Below, piece after piece: positions 8,103 to 19,100 of a stretch of DNA of 60,297 bases (within the stretch, counting starts at the first letter, position 1; each line of letters starts with the position of its first letter). A program made the position numbers and the translations under genes. Location of the stretch: contig CAYJEX010000009.1 in the NCBI GenBank assembly GCA_964369465.1, positions 1-60,297 on the forward strand, given 5' to 3'. The stretch comes from CAYJHC01 sp964369465. GTDB taxonomy: Bacteria; Bacillota; Clostridia; Peptostreptococcales; Anaerovoracaceae. Below the pieces are notes generated by a model, which searched no databases, was not told the origin of the DNA, and saw nothing but the letters and a program-made list of their open reading frames with translations.

Positions 8103-9725
8103 TCATTCGGAGATGACTTTATTTAATTTGTCTATAATTTTATCTATCTCATCTTTTCTTAATTTTAAACTTGCTTTGTTAACTATTAATCTTGTGGATA
8201 TTTCACATATTGTTGCTTTTACCTCCAGATTGTTTTCTTTCAATGTTGTTCCTGTTTCGACAAGGTCTACTATAGCGTCTGCAAGACCTAGTAATGGTGC
8301 AAGTTCTACGCTTCCATCTATTTTGATTAAATCTACATCAAATCCTTCTTTTTTGAAAAATTTTCTTGTGACATTTGGGAACTTTGATGCAACCTTTTTG
8401 ATATTATCGCTATATAGATTTGTTTCAGTTTTTGCAGCAACACAAAATGAGCACTTGCCTGTTTTCAAATCTAACAACTCATAACAATCGGCATTTGCTT
8501 CTAAAATAGAATCGTAGCCAACGATTCCTAAATCACAGACACCATTTTCTATGTAAGTTATTACGTCGTTTGATTTTGCTAAAACTACTTCAATGTTGTT
8601 TCCAACAGGTATTATTAACTTTCTTCCCTTGTTTTGCAGTTCGTCAGTGGAAAGGCCTATCTTAGAAAACAACTCCAATGCTTTTTTTTCTATTCTTCCT
8701 TTTGTTAAAGCAATTCTTAGAGTAGGATATTGTGAAGTTTCACTTTCTGTTTTTGGAAGTAAATCCACATTAACTCCAAAACCTATTGCTGTTTTTGTCA
8801 TTCCAAACATTGAATATAAGCTGTCGTATCGCCCCCCTTTGACTAAGGCTTCCCCAACTGAATTGACATAACCCGAAAAAAACACTCCAGTATAGTAAGG
8901 CTTTGTGCCGAGTTCTCCTAAATCAATTATTATCCTAATGTCGTCCATGTTGTTAGATGCTTCTTTCAGGAAATTGTAAATTTGTGCAAAATAAATCATT
9001 TCCTTTTCAGCTGGTGTATTTGCAAAAATCTCTGCAGCTTTATCCATTATTTCCTCGCCTCCAAATAATGATGGGAGCGCTAGAAGTGCTTCCTTGCATT
9101 GGTTGTCCGAAATATGTGATAGTGCCTCTTTAAGCAAAGTAATTCTTTTTTCTGAAATTAAAATTCGTAGGTGTTCTTTTTCCGACCCTGTAATTGATAA
9201 TGCTTGACATAACACATCGAAAAAAGCAACATATCCTATTTCAAACCGTGATAAAGCAAATCCTTTTAATAGGGAGAGTGTTTCCAAGGCAAGTGTTAGA
9301 GTTTCTTTGTCACCTTCTATAGTAGGAGAGCCTATAAGCTCTATTCCTGTTTGAATAACTTCGTCTGCTTTTCCCGAGTGTTTTTCGTTAACTTTAAAAG
9401 TTTTTTGGTTATAAAATAGTTTAATTGGCTCTGGATGATTTTTTAAGTTTGTACTAACCATTCGCGCGATAGGTATGGTGCTATCGGGGCGAACTACTAA
9501 AACATTTCCTTTTGTGTCAAATGTTTTGTACATTTCGTTAGGGCTAAGGAAAGATTTGTTGTCAGAAAATAAGGACATGTATTCTAAGGAAGGGGTCATT
9601 ACTTCCCTATAACCACTATTTGAAAATAGTTTATTTAATTTTTGTTCAATACTTCTAAGAAATTCTGCTTCTTCAAAAAGTATATCTTTTGTACCACTTG
9701 GCGTAAGTTTTTGATTAATGGGCAT
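8103..9725 (-). CDS. hisZG: HisZ-HisG fusion: ATP phosphoribosyltransferase, regulatory and catalytic parts
   Basis: First enzyme of histidine synthesis, built as one 540-residue chain. Residues 1-325 are HisZ, a histidyl-tRNA-synthetase paralogue (motif 2 region VVRPDSTIPIARMV, motif 3 region KGGRYDSLY) acting as the regulatory subunit. Residues 335-540 are short-form HisG (ALTKGRIEKKALELF, DLGIVGYDSI, and the PRPP-binding region DAIVDLVETGTTLKEN). These are normally two proteins that assemble into an octamer. I start at ATG 9725 (MPINQ), which has AAAGGAG upstream; a start 17 codons earlier lacks one. First gene of the his operon, behind its own promoter. Confidence 0.93.
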   Translation of the reverse strand: MPINQKLTPSGTKDILFEEAEFLRSIEQKLNKLFSNSGYREVMTPSLEYMSLFSDNKSFLSPNEMYKTFDTKGNVLVVRPDSTIPIARMVSTNLKNHPEPIKLFYNQKTFKVNEKHSGKADEVIQTGIELIGSPTIEGDKETLTLALETLSLLKGFALSRFEIGYVAFFDVLCQALSITGSEKEHLRILISEKRITLLKEALSHISDNQCKEALLALPSLFGGEEIMDKAAEIFANTPAEKEMIYFAQIYNFLKEASNNMDDIRIIIDLGELGTKPYYTGVFFSGYVNSVGEALVKGGRYDSLYSMFGMTKTAIGFGVNVDLLPKTESETSQYPTLRIALTKGRIEKKALELFSKIGLSTDELQNKGRKLIIPVGNNIEVVLAKSNDVITYIENGVCDLGIVGYDSILEANADCYELLDLKTGKCSFCVAAKTETNLYSDNIKKVASKFPNVTRKFFKKEGFDVDLIKIDGSVELAPLLGLADAIVDLVETGTTLKENNLEVKATICEISTRLIVNKASLKLRKDEIDKIIDKLNKVISE

Positions 9726-9789
9726 TTGTTGCTCCTTTTGTATAATGTTGATGCGTATTATATGGTTGAACTGCAAATTTCTTAGTTAA

Positions 9790-9818
9790 ATTATAACATA
9801 ATAGTAAGGCAATCCCAA
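9790..9818 (-). promoter_or_regulatory. Promoter of the histidine operon
   Basis: On the minus strand TTGGGA (9818-9813), a 17-bp spacer and a perfect TATAAT (9795-9790). The predicted leader to the hisZG start is only about 58 nt, too short for a T-box, and no T-box or His-leader-peptide features are seen, so regulation is probably by feedback through the HisZ part or by an unseen repressor. Confidence 0.65.
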
Positions 9819-9917
9819 ACCTTTACTTTACCAGTTTAACGCACTAAAGGATAGAATGTCAATAGAAGAATTAAATATTCCATTTTTAAATAGAAAAAAA
9901 TAAATGATGTTTTGACC

Positions 9918-9950
9918 AATTATTACATTAAAGAGGCTAATTATTACATT
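9918..9950. repeat. Pair of 12-bp direct repeats, 21-bp period
   Basis: AATTATTACATT occurs at 9918-9929 and again at 9939-9950, exactly two helical turns apart, in the gap between the his promoter and the toxin remnant. A TATAAT at 9977-9982 lies just downstream, with no good -35. The repeats could be an operator or simply chance in AT-rich DNA. Confidence 0.4.
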
Positions 9951-10006
9951 TAAGCTTTTTTGCAAAAAAATTAAGGTATAATTCTAGCAAAAAGTTAGAC
10001 AGAAAA

Positions 10007-10210
10007 TTGTGCAAAAAAGAAGATCTGTATATTTTAGGCGAAAAAAATAGGGCAGAATATTATGTATATGAGGTAATAAAACCATTAGATGTAGATGTAA
10101 GGGAGGGAAAAACAGCTGACTGGTTTGGTCAGCCTGGAGGAGGAACGCAATATAAAACGGGAGTTCCTATAGATGAATTGTTAGGAGTGTATTTAAGAAG
10201 AATTTTTTGA
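10007..10210 (+). pseudogene. Truncated TNT-type toxin C-terminus (NAD glycohydrolase-like remnant)
   Basis: The readable frame runs from 9941 (after a TAA) to 10210; the first plausible start is TTG 10007, giving 67 aa. The C-terminal part contains YYVYEVIKPLDV, ADWFGQPGGGTQY and a final hydrophobic helix (IDELLGVYL), which I recognise as the end of the TNT (tuberculosis necrotizing toxin, DUF4237) fold, an NAD-degrading toxin domain found at the C-terminus of secreted polymorphic toxins. The N-terminal half of the domain, with its catalytic Arg, and all delivery regions are missing, so it is probably a relic or an orphan tip. No ribosome site. The next gene starts 20 bp later, as immunity genes do. 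Confidence 0.6.
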
Positions 10211-10229
10211 AATAGAGGGGAGATAACCA

Positions 10230-12374
10230 TTGAATATTGAAGAAAAAAAAATAGCTTTAGAAGAAATTAAAATTGTACTATCAAAAATAATTGAAGAAAA
10301 GAAACTTGAAGTCGAATATTTTGAAACGCTGTATTTTTCAGAAAAAGGGGATATAGTTCCAAATGGAATAACTATAACGGTCGAAGAATTTGAAGATGTT
10401 GTATACATTGTGACATTTACAAAAAACAATAAGGTTACTGAGGAAATATGTACACATACTACATCGGAAATAATATATTTCTTGCTTGAAAAAACAAGAT
10501 GCATAAAAGAAAAACTCAAAAGCCTAGATGAAATAACGGAGATACTAAATAGATATTTTAACATTTTAAATTTGGAAACCGGGGACAAGTGCTCGCCAAG
10601 GATTACAAAAGAAAGAGTTTATCCATCGCCACACACATCAATAGGAATAGAGAAAGACCTCTATATTATTAACATTGTTAGATATGGGCGTTTTAGAAAG
10701 AGAATAAAAAGTAGCAGCCTTAGTGATATACTTTTTGAACTAGCTAACTCTGAGTCTGCTCCGTTGGGGGTTGAATATATGTGGAAAAATCACTGGAAAA
10801 ATGAAGATATAGATATAATATATTGGGAAAGATGGCAAGAGTTACTGGGCAGAATAGACTATAGTTATTACAAGCGAAGAAAGAGAGAAAATGATTTTTG
10901 GGGCATCCCTGAAGATTTATACGGATACAATAGTCCATCTATAATAAAAAAAAGCATCTCAGAAACCCTAGCTGAAGGAATAATAATTGATGAGAAGAAA
11001 GTAAGGGAACTATACGAAAAAAGGCAGTTGATAAGGGAAAAATTAGTAAATAAATTAGGACATTTGTCAAATATAGGACCATTTCAGAAAATAAGAATAG
11101 ATAGTAACATAGAATTTATAGATAGAGCGTTTGTATATGATACCTTCAATTTGTTGATAAAATTCGGAGAAAAATCTACTATTGAAACTTTGATAGAGCT
11201 TGATGATGAAGTAAGTGTAACCTTAAATACGAGAACGAAACTTAATAGTAAAGAAGACTATGATATGTATGTGGAAAAGCTAGATGAAGAACTAGGGCTA
11301 AGGCTTACAGATGAGTTTTTGGAGACTAGAGAAGATGTTAGAAAAAAAAGGACAATAAGAAAACACTGGAAAATGAGGAGCTATTGGCTAAAAGAAAAAG
11401 AATTAGAAAAAACCGGAAAGAAACTTATGCCTGTAGGCGGCTTGGAAAAAAGCCAGTATGTTCAAAAGATCTTAGATAGTTGCAAGGAAAATATGAAAAG
11501 TGGGTTTGGATTAAAGGAAGACCAAATAATAGTGAAGGAGGTAGTGTATAAACTGCCATATAACCCACTAGATCCAAAAGAAAAAGTACAGGGAAAATAC
11601 ATGGAAAACATAAAACAACCAGGATTTAGTATTGTAGGAAATTCCTTATACAATTATTTTAATATAGAAATCCAAAGCTATTTTGACGATTTAAAAGTAA
11701 TAGCAAATGGAGATATAGTGCTTGCGAAAGTTGAAAGTTATGAAAGTTTTGAGGGTGGAATAAGGCAGTTTGATAGTGGCAAAGTATATAAAAAAATAAT
11801 GAAGGAAGTAAGGAATAGAATTCCCAAAAAGTTTTTGGAAGAATATGAAAAGAATGGATATCAAATGCCAATGAAGATGGGTGAGATTACAAAACAAGAA
11901 AAAGTAAAAGGAAAACATAAGGGGAAAATAGAAGAAGGAAACTTAAAGAACATAACGGAATTAATGTGCAAAAAGATGAAAAAACAATTTCGAAAGGGAA
12001 CTGTACAGTTAATACAAATAGATAATATAGATGAAGATAAAAGGGTAATTGATATAAAATTTGTAGGATATGAATGGGGAGTATATAATTTAAGGTATGA
12101 AAAAGGCAAAATATGGTGTTATATAAAAGGTGACAAAATTCAAATGGATGTGGAAAAGAGGGCAAAGAGGAATCCGTTTGAATATTATATGGAAGAAGAT
12201 GCGAAATACTACCCTATAGAAAAAACCATGCTTTCCATAAGTAATCCTAATGCCCTATGGTCAGAAACAAACTTTGACAGATACTTTGAAGAGCTAAGCG
12301 AAAATATAAAACTTAGAATACCAGATAAATTTCTTGAATCTAGAGGCTGGAAGAGGGAAGGTTTTCCGAGCTAG
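10230..12374 (+). CDS. Large repeat-built protein, putative composite immunity protein
   Basis: 714 aa, Lys/Glu/Ile-rich, no signal peptide or membrane segment, so probably cytoplasmic. TTG start 10230 behind GGGGAG. The N-terminus is a tandem duplication: residues 12-87 and 102-173 share a pattern of basic helix, proline-containing strand, aromatic strand (VVYIVTF / LYIINIV) and a final helix (SEIIYFLLE / SDILFELAN). With the W/Y/R-rich tail to 222 this resembles the Imm63-type immunity fold (weak recognition). The rest holds three diverged repeats ending in similar helices: KLDEELGLRLTDEFLE (350-365), KIMKEVRNRIPKKFLEE (522-538) and EELSENIKLRIPDKFLE (687-703). Directly downstream of the TNT relic. 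The function is inferred from position and duplication; I recognise no enzyme motif. Confidence 0.6.
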   Translation: MNIEEKKIALEEIKIVLSKIIEEKKLEVEYFETLYFSEKGDIVPNGITITVEEFEDVVYIVTFTKNNKVTEEICTHTTSEIIYFLLEKTRCIKEKLKSLDEITEILNRYFNILNLETGDKCSPRITKERVYPSPHTSIGIEKDLYIINIVRYGRFRKRIKSSSLSDILFELANSESAPLGVEYMWKNHWKNEDIDIIYWERWQELLGRIDYSYYKRRKRENDFWGIPEDLYGYNSPSIIKKSISETLAEGIIIDEKKVRELYEKRQLIREKLVNKLGHLSNIGPFQKIRIDSNIEFIDRAFVYDTFNLLIKFGEKSTIETLIELDDEVSVTLNTRTKLNSKEDYDMYVEKLDEELGLRLTDEFLETREDVRKKRTIRKHWKMRSYWLKEKELEKTGKKLMPVGGLEKSQYVQKILDSCKENMKSGFGLKEDQIIVKEVVYKLPYNPLDPKEKVQGKYMENIKQPGFSIVGNSLYNYFNIEIQSYFDDLKVIANGDIVLAKVESYESFEGGIRQFDSGKVYKKIMKEVRNRIPKKFLEEYEKNGYQMPMKMGEITKQEKVKGKHKGKIEEGNLKNITELMCKKMKKQFRKGTVQLIQIDNIDEDKRVIDIKFVGYEWGVYNLRYEKGKIWCYIKGDKIQMDVEKRAKRNPFEYYMEEDAKYYPIEKTMLSISNPNALWSETNFDRYFEELSENIKLRIPDKFLESRGWKREGFPS

Positions 12375-12480
12375 TAAAAATGAAACTAGGGACAGTTTAG
12401 ATTTAGGGGACAAATATAGGGGAAGAAATTAAATGGAAAGTGAAATTGTGGTGAGATTGCAAAAAATAAAAACAAACTGC
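12375..12480. other. Gap downstream of the composite gene
   Basis: AT-rich, non-coding. It holds two imperfect copies of a TAGGGGACA-like word (around 12385-12415), reminiscent of the ends of REP-type elements, but with no inverted partner or transposase. No terminator is evident for the upstream gene. Confidence 0.3.
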
Positions 12481-12509
12481 TTTACAATTTAAAGAAAGTA
12501 GTGTAAAAT
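12481..12509 (+). promoter_or_regulatory. Promoter of rplM-rpsI
   Basis: TTTACA (12481-12486), 17-bp spacer, TAAAAT (12504-12509). It lies 205 bp before the rplM start, leaving a leader of about 200 nt. Confidence 0.65.
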
Positions 12510-12511
12510 AA

Positions 12512-12700
12512 TTGGGTGTCTTGTTTAATGTAGGCATGATGGGAAACGGAGGAAACTCTTGGGACCCAACTAAAAAATTTATTTTAGAAGCTATCGACCA
12601 AAATGTGTAAAACATATTTCAGTAGATAGGGCCGAAAAAGTTTTAGTAAAAAGCTATACGATGATCGTTGGCATTAGAAGTATTGAAACTTAGTAGGTGG
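12512..12700 (+). promoter_or_regulatory. Long structured leader of rplM
   Basis: The transcribed leader contains several complementary segments: TTGGGT (12512-12517) with ACCCAA (12564-12569), CTAAAA (12570-12575) with TTTTAG (12582-12587), and CTATC (12591-12595) with GATAG (12625-12629). L13 leaders with autoregulatory roles are known in Bacilli (Rfam L13_leader). Whether this is a homologue is untested. Confidence 0.4.
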
Positions 12701-12714
12701 AAAGGGAGAAAAAA

Positions 12715-13137
12715 ATGAAGTCATTCGTAGCAAAACCTCATGAGGTAGTGCGCAAATGGTATGTAGTTGATGCTGAGGGTAAAACTCTTGGTAGAATGGC
12801 TACAGAAATTGCAACTGTACTCAGAGGTAAACACAAACCAATCTATACTCCTCATGTTGATTGTGGCGACTATGTGATCGTTATCAATGCGGAGAAAGTA
12901 GAAGTAACAGGGAAAAAATTCAAAGAAAAAGTTTACAAAAGTCATTCAGGATATCCAGGTGGACTGAAAGAAATAACATTTGACAAACTTCAAGCAAAAA
13001 AACCTGAGGAAATTGTTAGACATGCAGTTAAAGGCATGCTTCCAAAAGGAAGACTTGGCAGACAAATGTATAAGAAGTTAAAAGTTTATGCTGGACCAGA
13101 GCACAATCATAAAGCTCAAAAACCAGAAGTATTATAG
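12715..13137 (+). CDS. rplM: 50S ribosomal protein L13
   Basis: Early-assembling large-subunit protein. Landmarks: KWYVVDAEGKTLGRMATEIATVLRGKHKPIYTPHVDCGDYVIVINAEKV (quoted here only as the region from residue 15 to 65), VRHAVKGMLPKGRLGRQ, and the C-terminal YAGPEHNH. Confidence 0.
   Translation: MKSFVAKPHEVVRKWYVVDAEGKTLGRMATEIATVLRGKHKPIYTPHVDCGDYVIVINAEKVEVTGKKFKEKVYKSHSGYPGGLKEITFDKLQAKKPEEIVRHAVKGMLPKGRLGRQMYKKLKVYAGPEHNHKAQKPEVL
12715..13137 (+). CDS. placeholder Confidence 0.
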   Translation: MKSFVAKPHEVVRKWYVVDAEGKTLGRMATEIATVLRGKHKPIYTPHVDCGDYVIVINAEKVEVTGKKFKEKVYKSHSGYPGGLKEITFDKLQAKKPEEIVRHAVKGMLPKGRLGRQMYKKLKVYAGPEHNHKAQKPEVL

Positions 13138-16100
13138 GAAGGGAGGAATTTAAAATGGCAAATAAAGTGCAATATTTTGGAACAGGCAGAAGAAAATCAT
13201 CAGTTGCTAGAGTTAGATTAATCCCTGGCAAAGGAAATATAACAGTAAATAAAAAACCGCTTGATGAATATTTAGCGATGGAAATTGTTAAAAGAGAAGT
13301 AAAAAGACCGTTTGAAATTGCAGGTTGTGTTGGTAAATATGATGTGGTTGCAACGGTAGAGGGTGGCGGATATACAGGACAAGCGGGAGCTTTAAGACAT
13401 GGTATATCAAGAGCATTGGTAGAAGCAGATGCAGATAGCTATAAAAAGGCTTTGAAAGACGCAGGATTTCTAACTAGAGATTCGAGAATGAAAGAAAGAT
13501 ATAAGTACGGATTAAAAAAAGCAAGAAAAGCAAGCCAATTCTCAAAACGTTAATTATCAAAATCCCTTGGAAAGTCTCCGAGGGATTTTTTGAAAAGAAT
13601 ATAATTTTTTGAAATGTGAAATGAGTGGGAAAATGAAAGAAAAGAATGAAAGAGACCCCAAATATTTAGCTAGACAAGAAAAAAAAGAAAAAAATAAAGA
13701 AGAAAGAAAAAATATAAAAAAAGAAAAGAGTAAAGTTGTTAAAGTAATTTATACCATATTAAGACTTCTTGTCATTGGTGTGCTTATTCGCTCGGCGATG
13801 ACTCAAAATTGGAATAATGTAGGAATATGTGTTTTGGCGCTTCTTCTCTTTCTAGCTCCTTCGATATTAGAAAAAAGACTTAAAATCGTTCTTCCAAGCC
13901 TTTTAGAAATAATTATATTGTTTTTTATCTTCGCAGCACAAATATTAGGAGAAGTAGATGAGTTTTATCTTCTTTTTGATTCTTGGGACGATATGCTTCA
14001 TACAATAAATGGGTTCTTGGCCGCAGCTATCGGATTTGCATTAATAGATATGCTTAACAAAAATGAAAAAATCAAGTTTTCAATGACGCCTTTTTTTACA
14101 GCTAGCTTTGCTTTTTGTTTTTCTATGACAGTAGCTGTAATGTGGGAGTTTTTCGAATATGCTATGGATGTATGGTTTGGAAACGATATGCAGAAAGACA
14201 CATGGATTGACACGGTGAATTCAGTGGCACTTAATGAGGCAGGCGAAAACGTTCCTGTTCTAATCGAAATTAACCAAGTGACATTAAATGATGAAATTGT
14301 ATGGGGTAAATATTTAGATATAGGGCTACATGATACAATGCACGACATGTGGGTTAATTTTATCGGGGCAATAGCATTTTCATTTTTAGGGTATGTATAT
14401 ATAAAAAATAGAGGAAAGGGTTTTGCAAGTAAATTTATTCCGAAATTAAGGAAAGAAAAAAATAGTGGGGAGATGTAAGGAAAGATGAGAAAAATATTAA
14501 GCTTTTTTATTAATAGAATAGTGTTTTTTCTGATTCCATTTTTGCTACAGTTTTCGATTATCGTTGCGTTAGTATTTTTGCTAGAAAAATATATTGTGAT
14601 TGTGTATTTTGTCATGCTGATGTTGGCACTTATTCTTGTAGTTTACGTGATAAGTAATGACGATAATCCGGCATATAAAATTGGATGGATTGTAATAATG
14701 CTTTTGGTTCCCATTTTTGGAGCCTTTTTATATTTGCTCTATGGTGGGAAAGGACTTCCAGAAGTATTATTAAAGAAAAAAGACAAAATAGAAAAAGAGA
14801 CTTTAGGATTACTTGAAAATAAGGAAGATGTAGTAGAAGACGTAAGGCGTAAAGATAGAATGAGCGGAGGCCATTCAAAATATCTGGGCCTAGAAGGATT
14901 TCCTACATATAAAAATACAGATGTTCAATTTTTGTCTTCGGGGGAAGAAAAATTCCAAGTATTACTTGAAGATCTAAAAGCAGCAGAACATCATATATTT
15001 ATGCAGTATTTCATAATAAGAGATGGGCAAATATGGCAATCTATTCTGAATGTTTTAGAGGAAAAGGCTAAGGCTGGAGTAGATGTTAGAGTTCTCTATG
15101 ACGATATAGGGTGTATTTTGACAATCCCTCCTCAATACTTTAAGGAGATTAGAAAAAGGGGGATAAAATGCCATGTTCTAAACCCACTTAGAATATATAA
15201 AAATTATACTTTGCTTCAAAACAATAGAGATCACAGAAAAATATGTGTAATTGATGGGCACATAGGATACGCGGGTGGAATAAATTTAGGGGATGAATAT
15301 GCAAATATTAATTCGCCTTATGGGAAATGGAAGGATTGTGCAATTAGAATGGATGGGCAAGCTGTATGGAGTTTGACTGTTAGTTTCTTGAAAAGCTGGG
15401 CACTATACGATGTAGAACCACAAGAATATGAAAAGTTTAGACCTGAGAATTTTGAGGGTAAAGGGAAAATAGCAAAAGGATACGTGACGCCATATGATGA
15501 TTCACCATTAGATTATGATAATGTTGGTGAAAATGTATATCTTAACATGATAAATTCTGCAACAGAGGAAGTTTATATTACTACACCATACCTTATCATC
15601 CCAAATGAACTTCTTACATCACTTGCGTTGGCGGCAAGAAGGGGAGTAGATGTTAGAATAATAACGCCAAACATTCCAGACAAAAAAAATGCGTTTCTAC
15701 TCACGCAGTCTTACTATAAAAACCTAGTAAAAGCTGGAGTGAAGATATATCAGTATATTCCTGGATTTATTCATTCGAAATTATTTATCACAGATAAAAT
15801 TCAGGCGGTATGTGGTACAATTAATTTGGATTTTAGAAGTTTGTATCTACATTTTGAAAATGCTGTGTGGATGTATAAATGTAATGCGATACAAGATATG
15901 AGAGATGATTACTTAGAAACATTGAAGGAGTGTCGAGAGATTACAATTTCAGAAATAAAATCCTGGCCATGGCACAAAAAAGTTTGGCAAGCAATACTTA
16001 GAATATTTGCTCCAATGTTTTAAACAAGAGAGGTGACAATGAAAGGAAAAATAGGCGGAGAACTTACGTTACTCTTGGTTGCTTTTATCTGGGGAACGTC

Positions 16101-19100
16101 GTTCGTAGCACAAAGAACGGGAATGGAACACATAGGCCCATTCACATTTAACGGAATAAGAATGATAATTGGTGTTTTGTTTTTGATACCAATAATTGTA
16201 TTTATTGATAAAAGAGAAAAGAGATTGTTAAAGGAGAATGGTGAAGAAAATAATAGAGAAAAATCATTAGAAGCAAAAATTGTTGAGAGAAGGAATCTTG
16301 TTGCGGGTGGAATTTACTGTGGTGTAGTAATTTTTTTTGCAAGTACTATTCAGCAAATGGGACTAATATATACAACGGCGGGAAAGGGTGGATTTATTAC
16401 AGCTTTATATATTGTATTTGTTCCAGTTATGGGACTTCTTATTGGGAAAAAAGTTCATACGAAGATTTGGGGATGCGTTCTCCTTGCTGTTGTAGGACTA
16501 TATCTTTTGTCAATTACTGAAGATTTCTCTGTAAATATAGGAGATGTTTTGGTTCTCGGAAGTGCATTTGGATTTGCTATTCATATTTTAGTTATTGATC
16601 ATTATACAAGCAAAGTGAATGGCGTAAAGTTATCGGCAGTTCAATTTTTAGTTGCTGGAATAATTTCTATTCCGTGCATGCTTATTTTTGAAGAAATTAC
16701 AAAAGAAGGGCTTAGAGAAGCTGCATTTCCAATGCTGTACGTAGGAATTTTTTCGTGTGGTGTTGCTTATACATTACAAATTATTGCGCAGAAAAAGGTT
16801 GAGCCTACTATGACTTGTTTGATACTATCGCTGGAATCTGTTATTGCCGTAATAGCAGGAATAATTCTACTCGATGAAACAGTTAATTCAAGAGAAATAA
16901 TAGGATGTGTGTTGATGTTTACTGCAATAATTATTGCACAACTTCCAACTAAAGAAGAAAGAAGGGTGAAAAATGAATAATATTACTAGAGAAAAAGCAC
17001 TGGAATTGTTTTTGAAATATAATGATGACGAATTTCATATTAGGCATGCTCTTACAGTGGCAGGAGTAATGAAATACTACGCCGTTGAACTAGGATACGA
17101 TGAAGAAAAAGATTTTTGGGAAATTGTAGGGCTTCTACATGATATAGATTTTGGATTATACCCAGAGGAACATTGCAAAAAAGCTCCTGAACTTTTGGCG
17201 GAAATAGATGCAAGTGAAGAAATGGTTAGAGCGATAGTTTCTCATGCATATGGGCTTTGTACTGATGTAAAACCTGAAAAAGAGATGGAAAAAGTATTAT
17301 TTGCATCTGATGAATTAACGGGTTTGATCTGGGCGTATTCTTTGATGAGACCTTCAAAAAGTACAAAAGATTTAGAAGTGAAATCTTTGAAAAAGAAATT
17401 TAAAGATTTAAAGTTTGCGGCGGGTTGTGATAGAGAGGTTATAAAAAAAGGAGCAGAAGAATTAGGCTGGGAAATGGATAAACTTTTTGAAATGACAATT
17501 CTTGCGATGCAATCTTGTGAAGACGAAGTAAATATGTATTTTGAATAAAATTTGTTACTTCGAAATACATATATAAAATGGAAAATATAAAATGAGTGAA
17601 TTTCAAAACAAAATAAAAAAACTAGAAGACAGGTTATCCTTATATAATAATGATACTGTGGTTGTGGCATTTTCAGGTGGAGCAGACAGTACTTTTCTCC
17701 TTGCGATAGCGAATGAAATATTAGATGATGTTATGGCAGTTACAGTAGCAGGGCCCAATTTCCCGAGGAAAGAATTAGAAGAATCTATAGAATTTTGTGA
17801 AAAAATGAGTATCCCTCATCTGACTGTAAACTTGGAAGAAGAAATTATGAATGCCATCAAAGACAATGATAGAGAAAGATGTTATCACTGTAAGTTCGTG
17901 ATATTTGAACATTTGAAGGAAAATGTTGGCTTGAATGTGATCGAAGGAAGTAATGTTGATGATCTCTTAGATTATAGGCCTGGGAGAAAGGCGTTGGTGG
18001 AGTTGGGAATAGCTTCTCCTTTGGAAGAGGCAGGATTTACGAAAGAAGATGTTAGATCAGGACTAAGGGCAATGAATATTTCCGTTTGGAATAAACCTCA
18101 ATTTGCCTGTTTGGCCTCAAGAATACCCACAGGAGAGGAGATTACCTTAGAGAAATTAAGCCAGATTGAAAAATGTGAAAATCACCTCAAAAACATGGGA
18201 TTTAAACAAGTAAGAGTTAGACACTTAGGGCAAACTGCAAAAATCGAAGTTGATAAGCAAGAGGTAGACAGATTATTTGATGAAAATCTCAGAAGCCAAT
18301 TAGACCGTAAAATAAAAGAGGAAGGGTTCAAAGAGGTTGTAATCGATTGGGAAGGATATAAGATGGGAAACATGAATAAAGGTGAAATATGAGTTCCTAT
18401 ATTAAGCTCCAAAATGGAAGCGATATTAGAGGAATAGCACTTTCGGGTGTAGAGGGAGAAATTCCTAATTTGTGCAAAGAGGATGCAGAGAAAATTGCAA
18501 AAGGATTTTTGGCGTGGCTTTGTGAATATGCGGGGAAAGACCCAAATGAAATTGTGATTTCGATAGGAAGAGACCCTAGATTGTCGGGAAAGACTCTTTT
18601 GGATGGCTTTGTAAAAGGGCTTAAACCATATGGAGTTGTAGTTTATGATTGTGGATTAGCATCGACACCTGCGATGTTTATGTCTACAAAATTTGAGCAG
18701 TATAGCTGTGATGCGGCGGTTATGATTACAGCGAGTCACCTTCCATATAACAGAAATGGATTCAAGTTTTTTACTGAGGATGGGGGACTAAATAAAACTG
18801 AAATAAAAGAAATATTAAAAAACGCGGAGATAAGCGATGACTTCTTTTCTGCTTATAATAACATCGAACATGATGTTGTTGAAAAAAAATTAATGGATGA
18901 TTATTCGAAACATCTTAGAAGGATAATTGTTGATGGCATATTTCGGGAGGAAAAAAGGGACTTAGATTATGATGCCGAAAAGCCTTTATTGGGAATGAAT
19001 ATAGTTGTTGATGCTGGAAACGGAGCAGGAGGATTTTACGCAAAATCTGTTCTCGCGCCACTTGGAGCAGATGTATCTAACAGCCAATTTTTAACGCCAG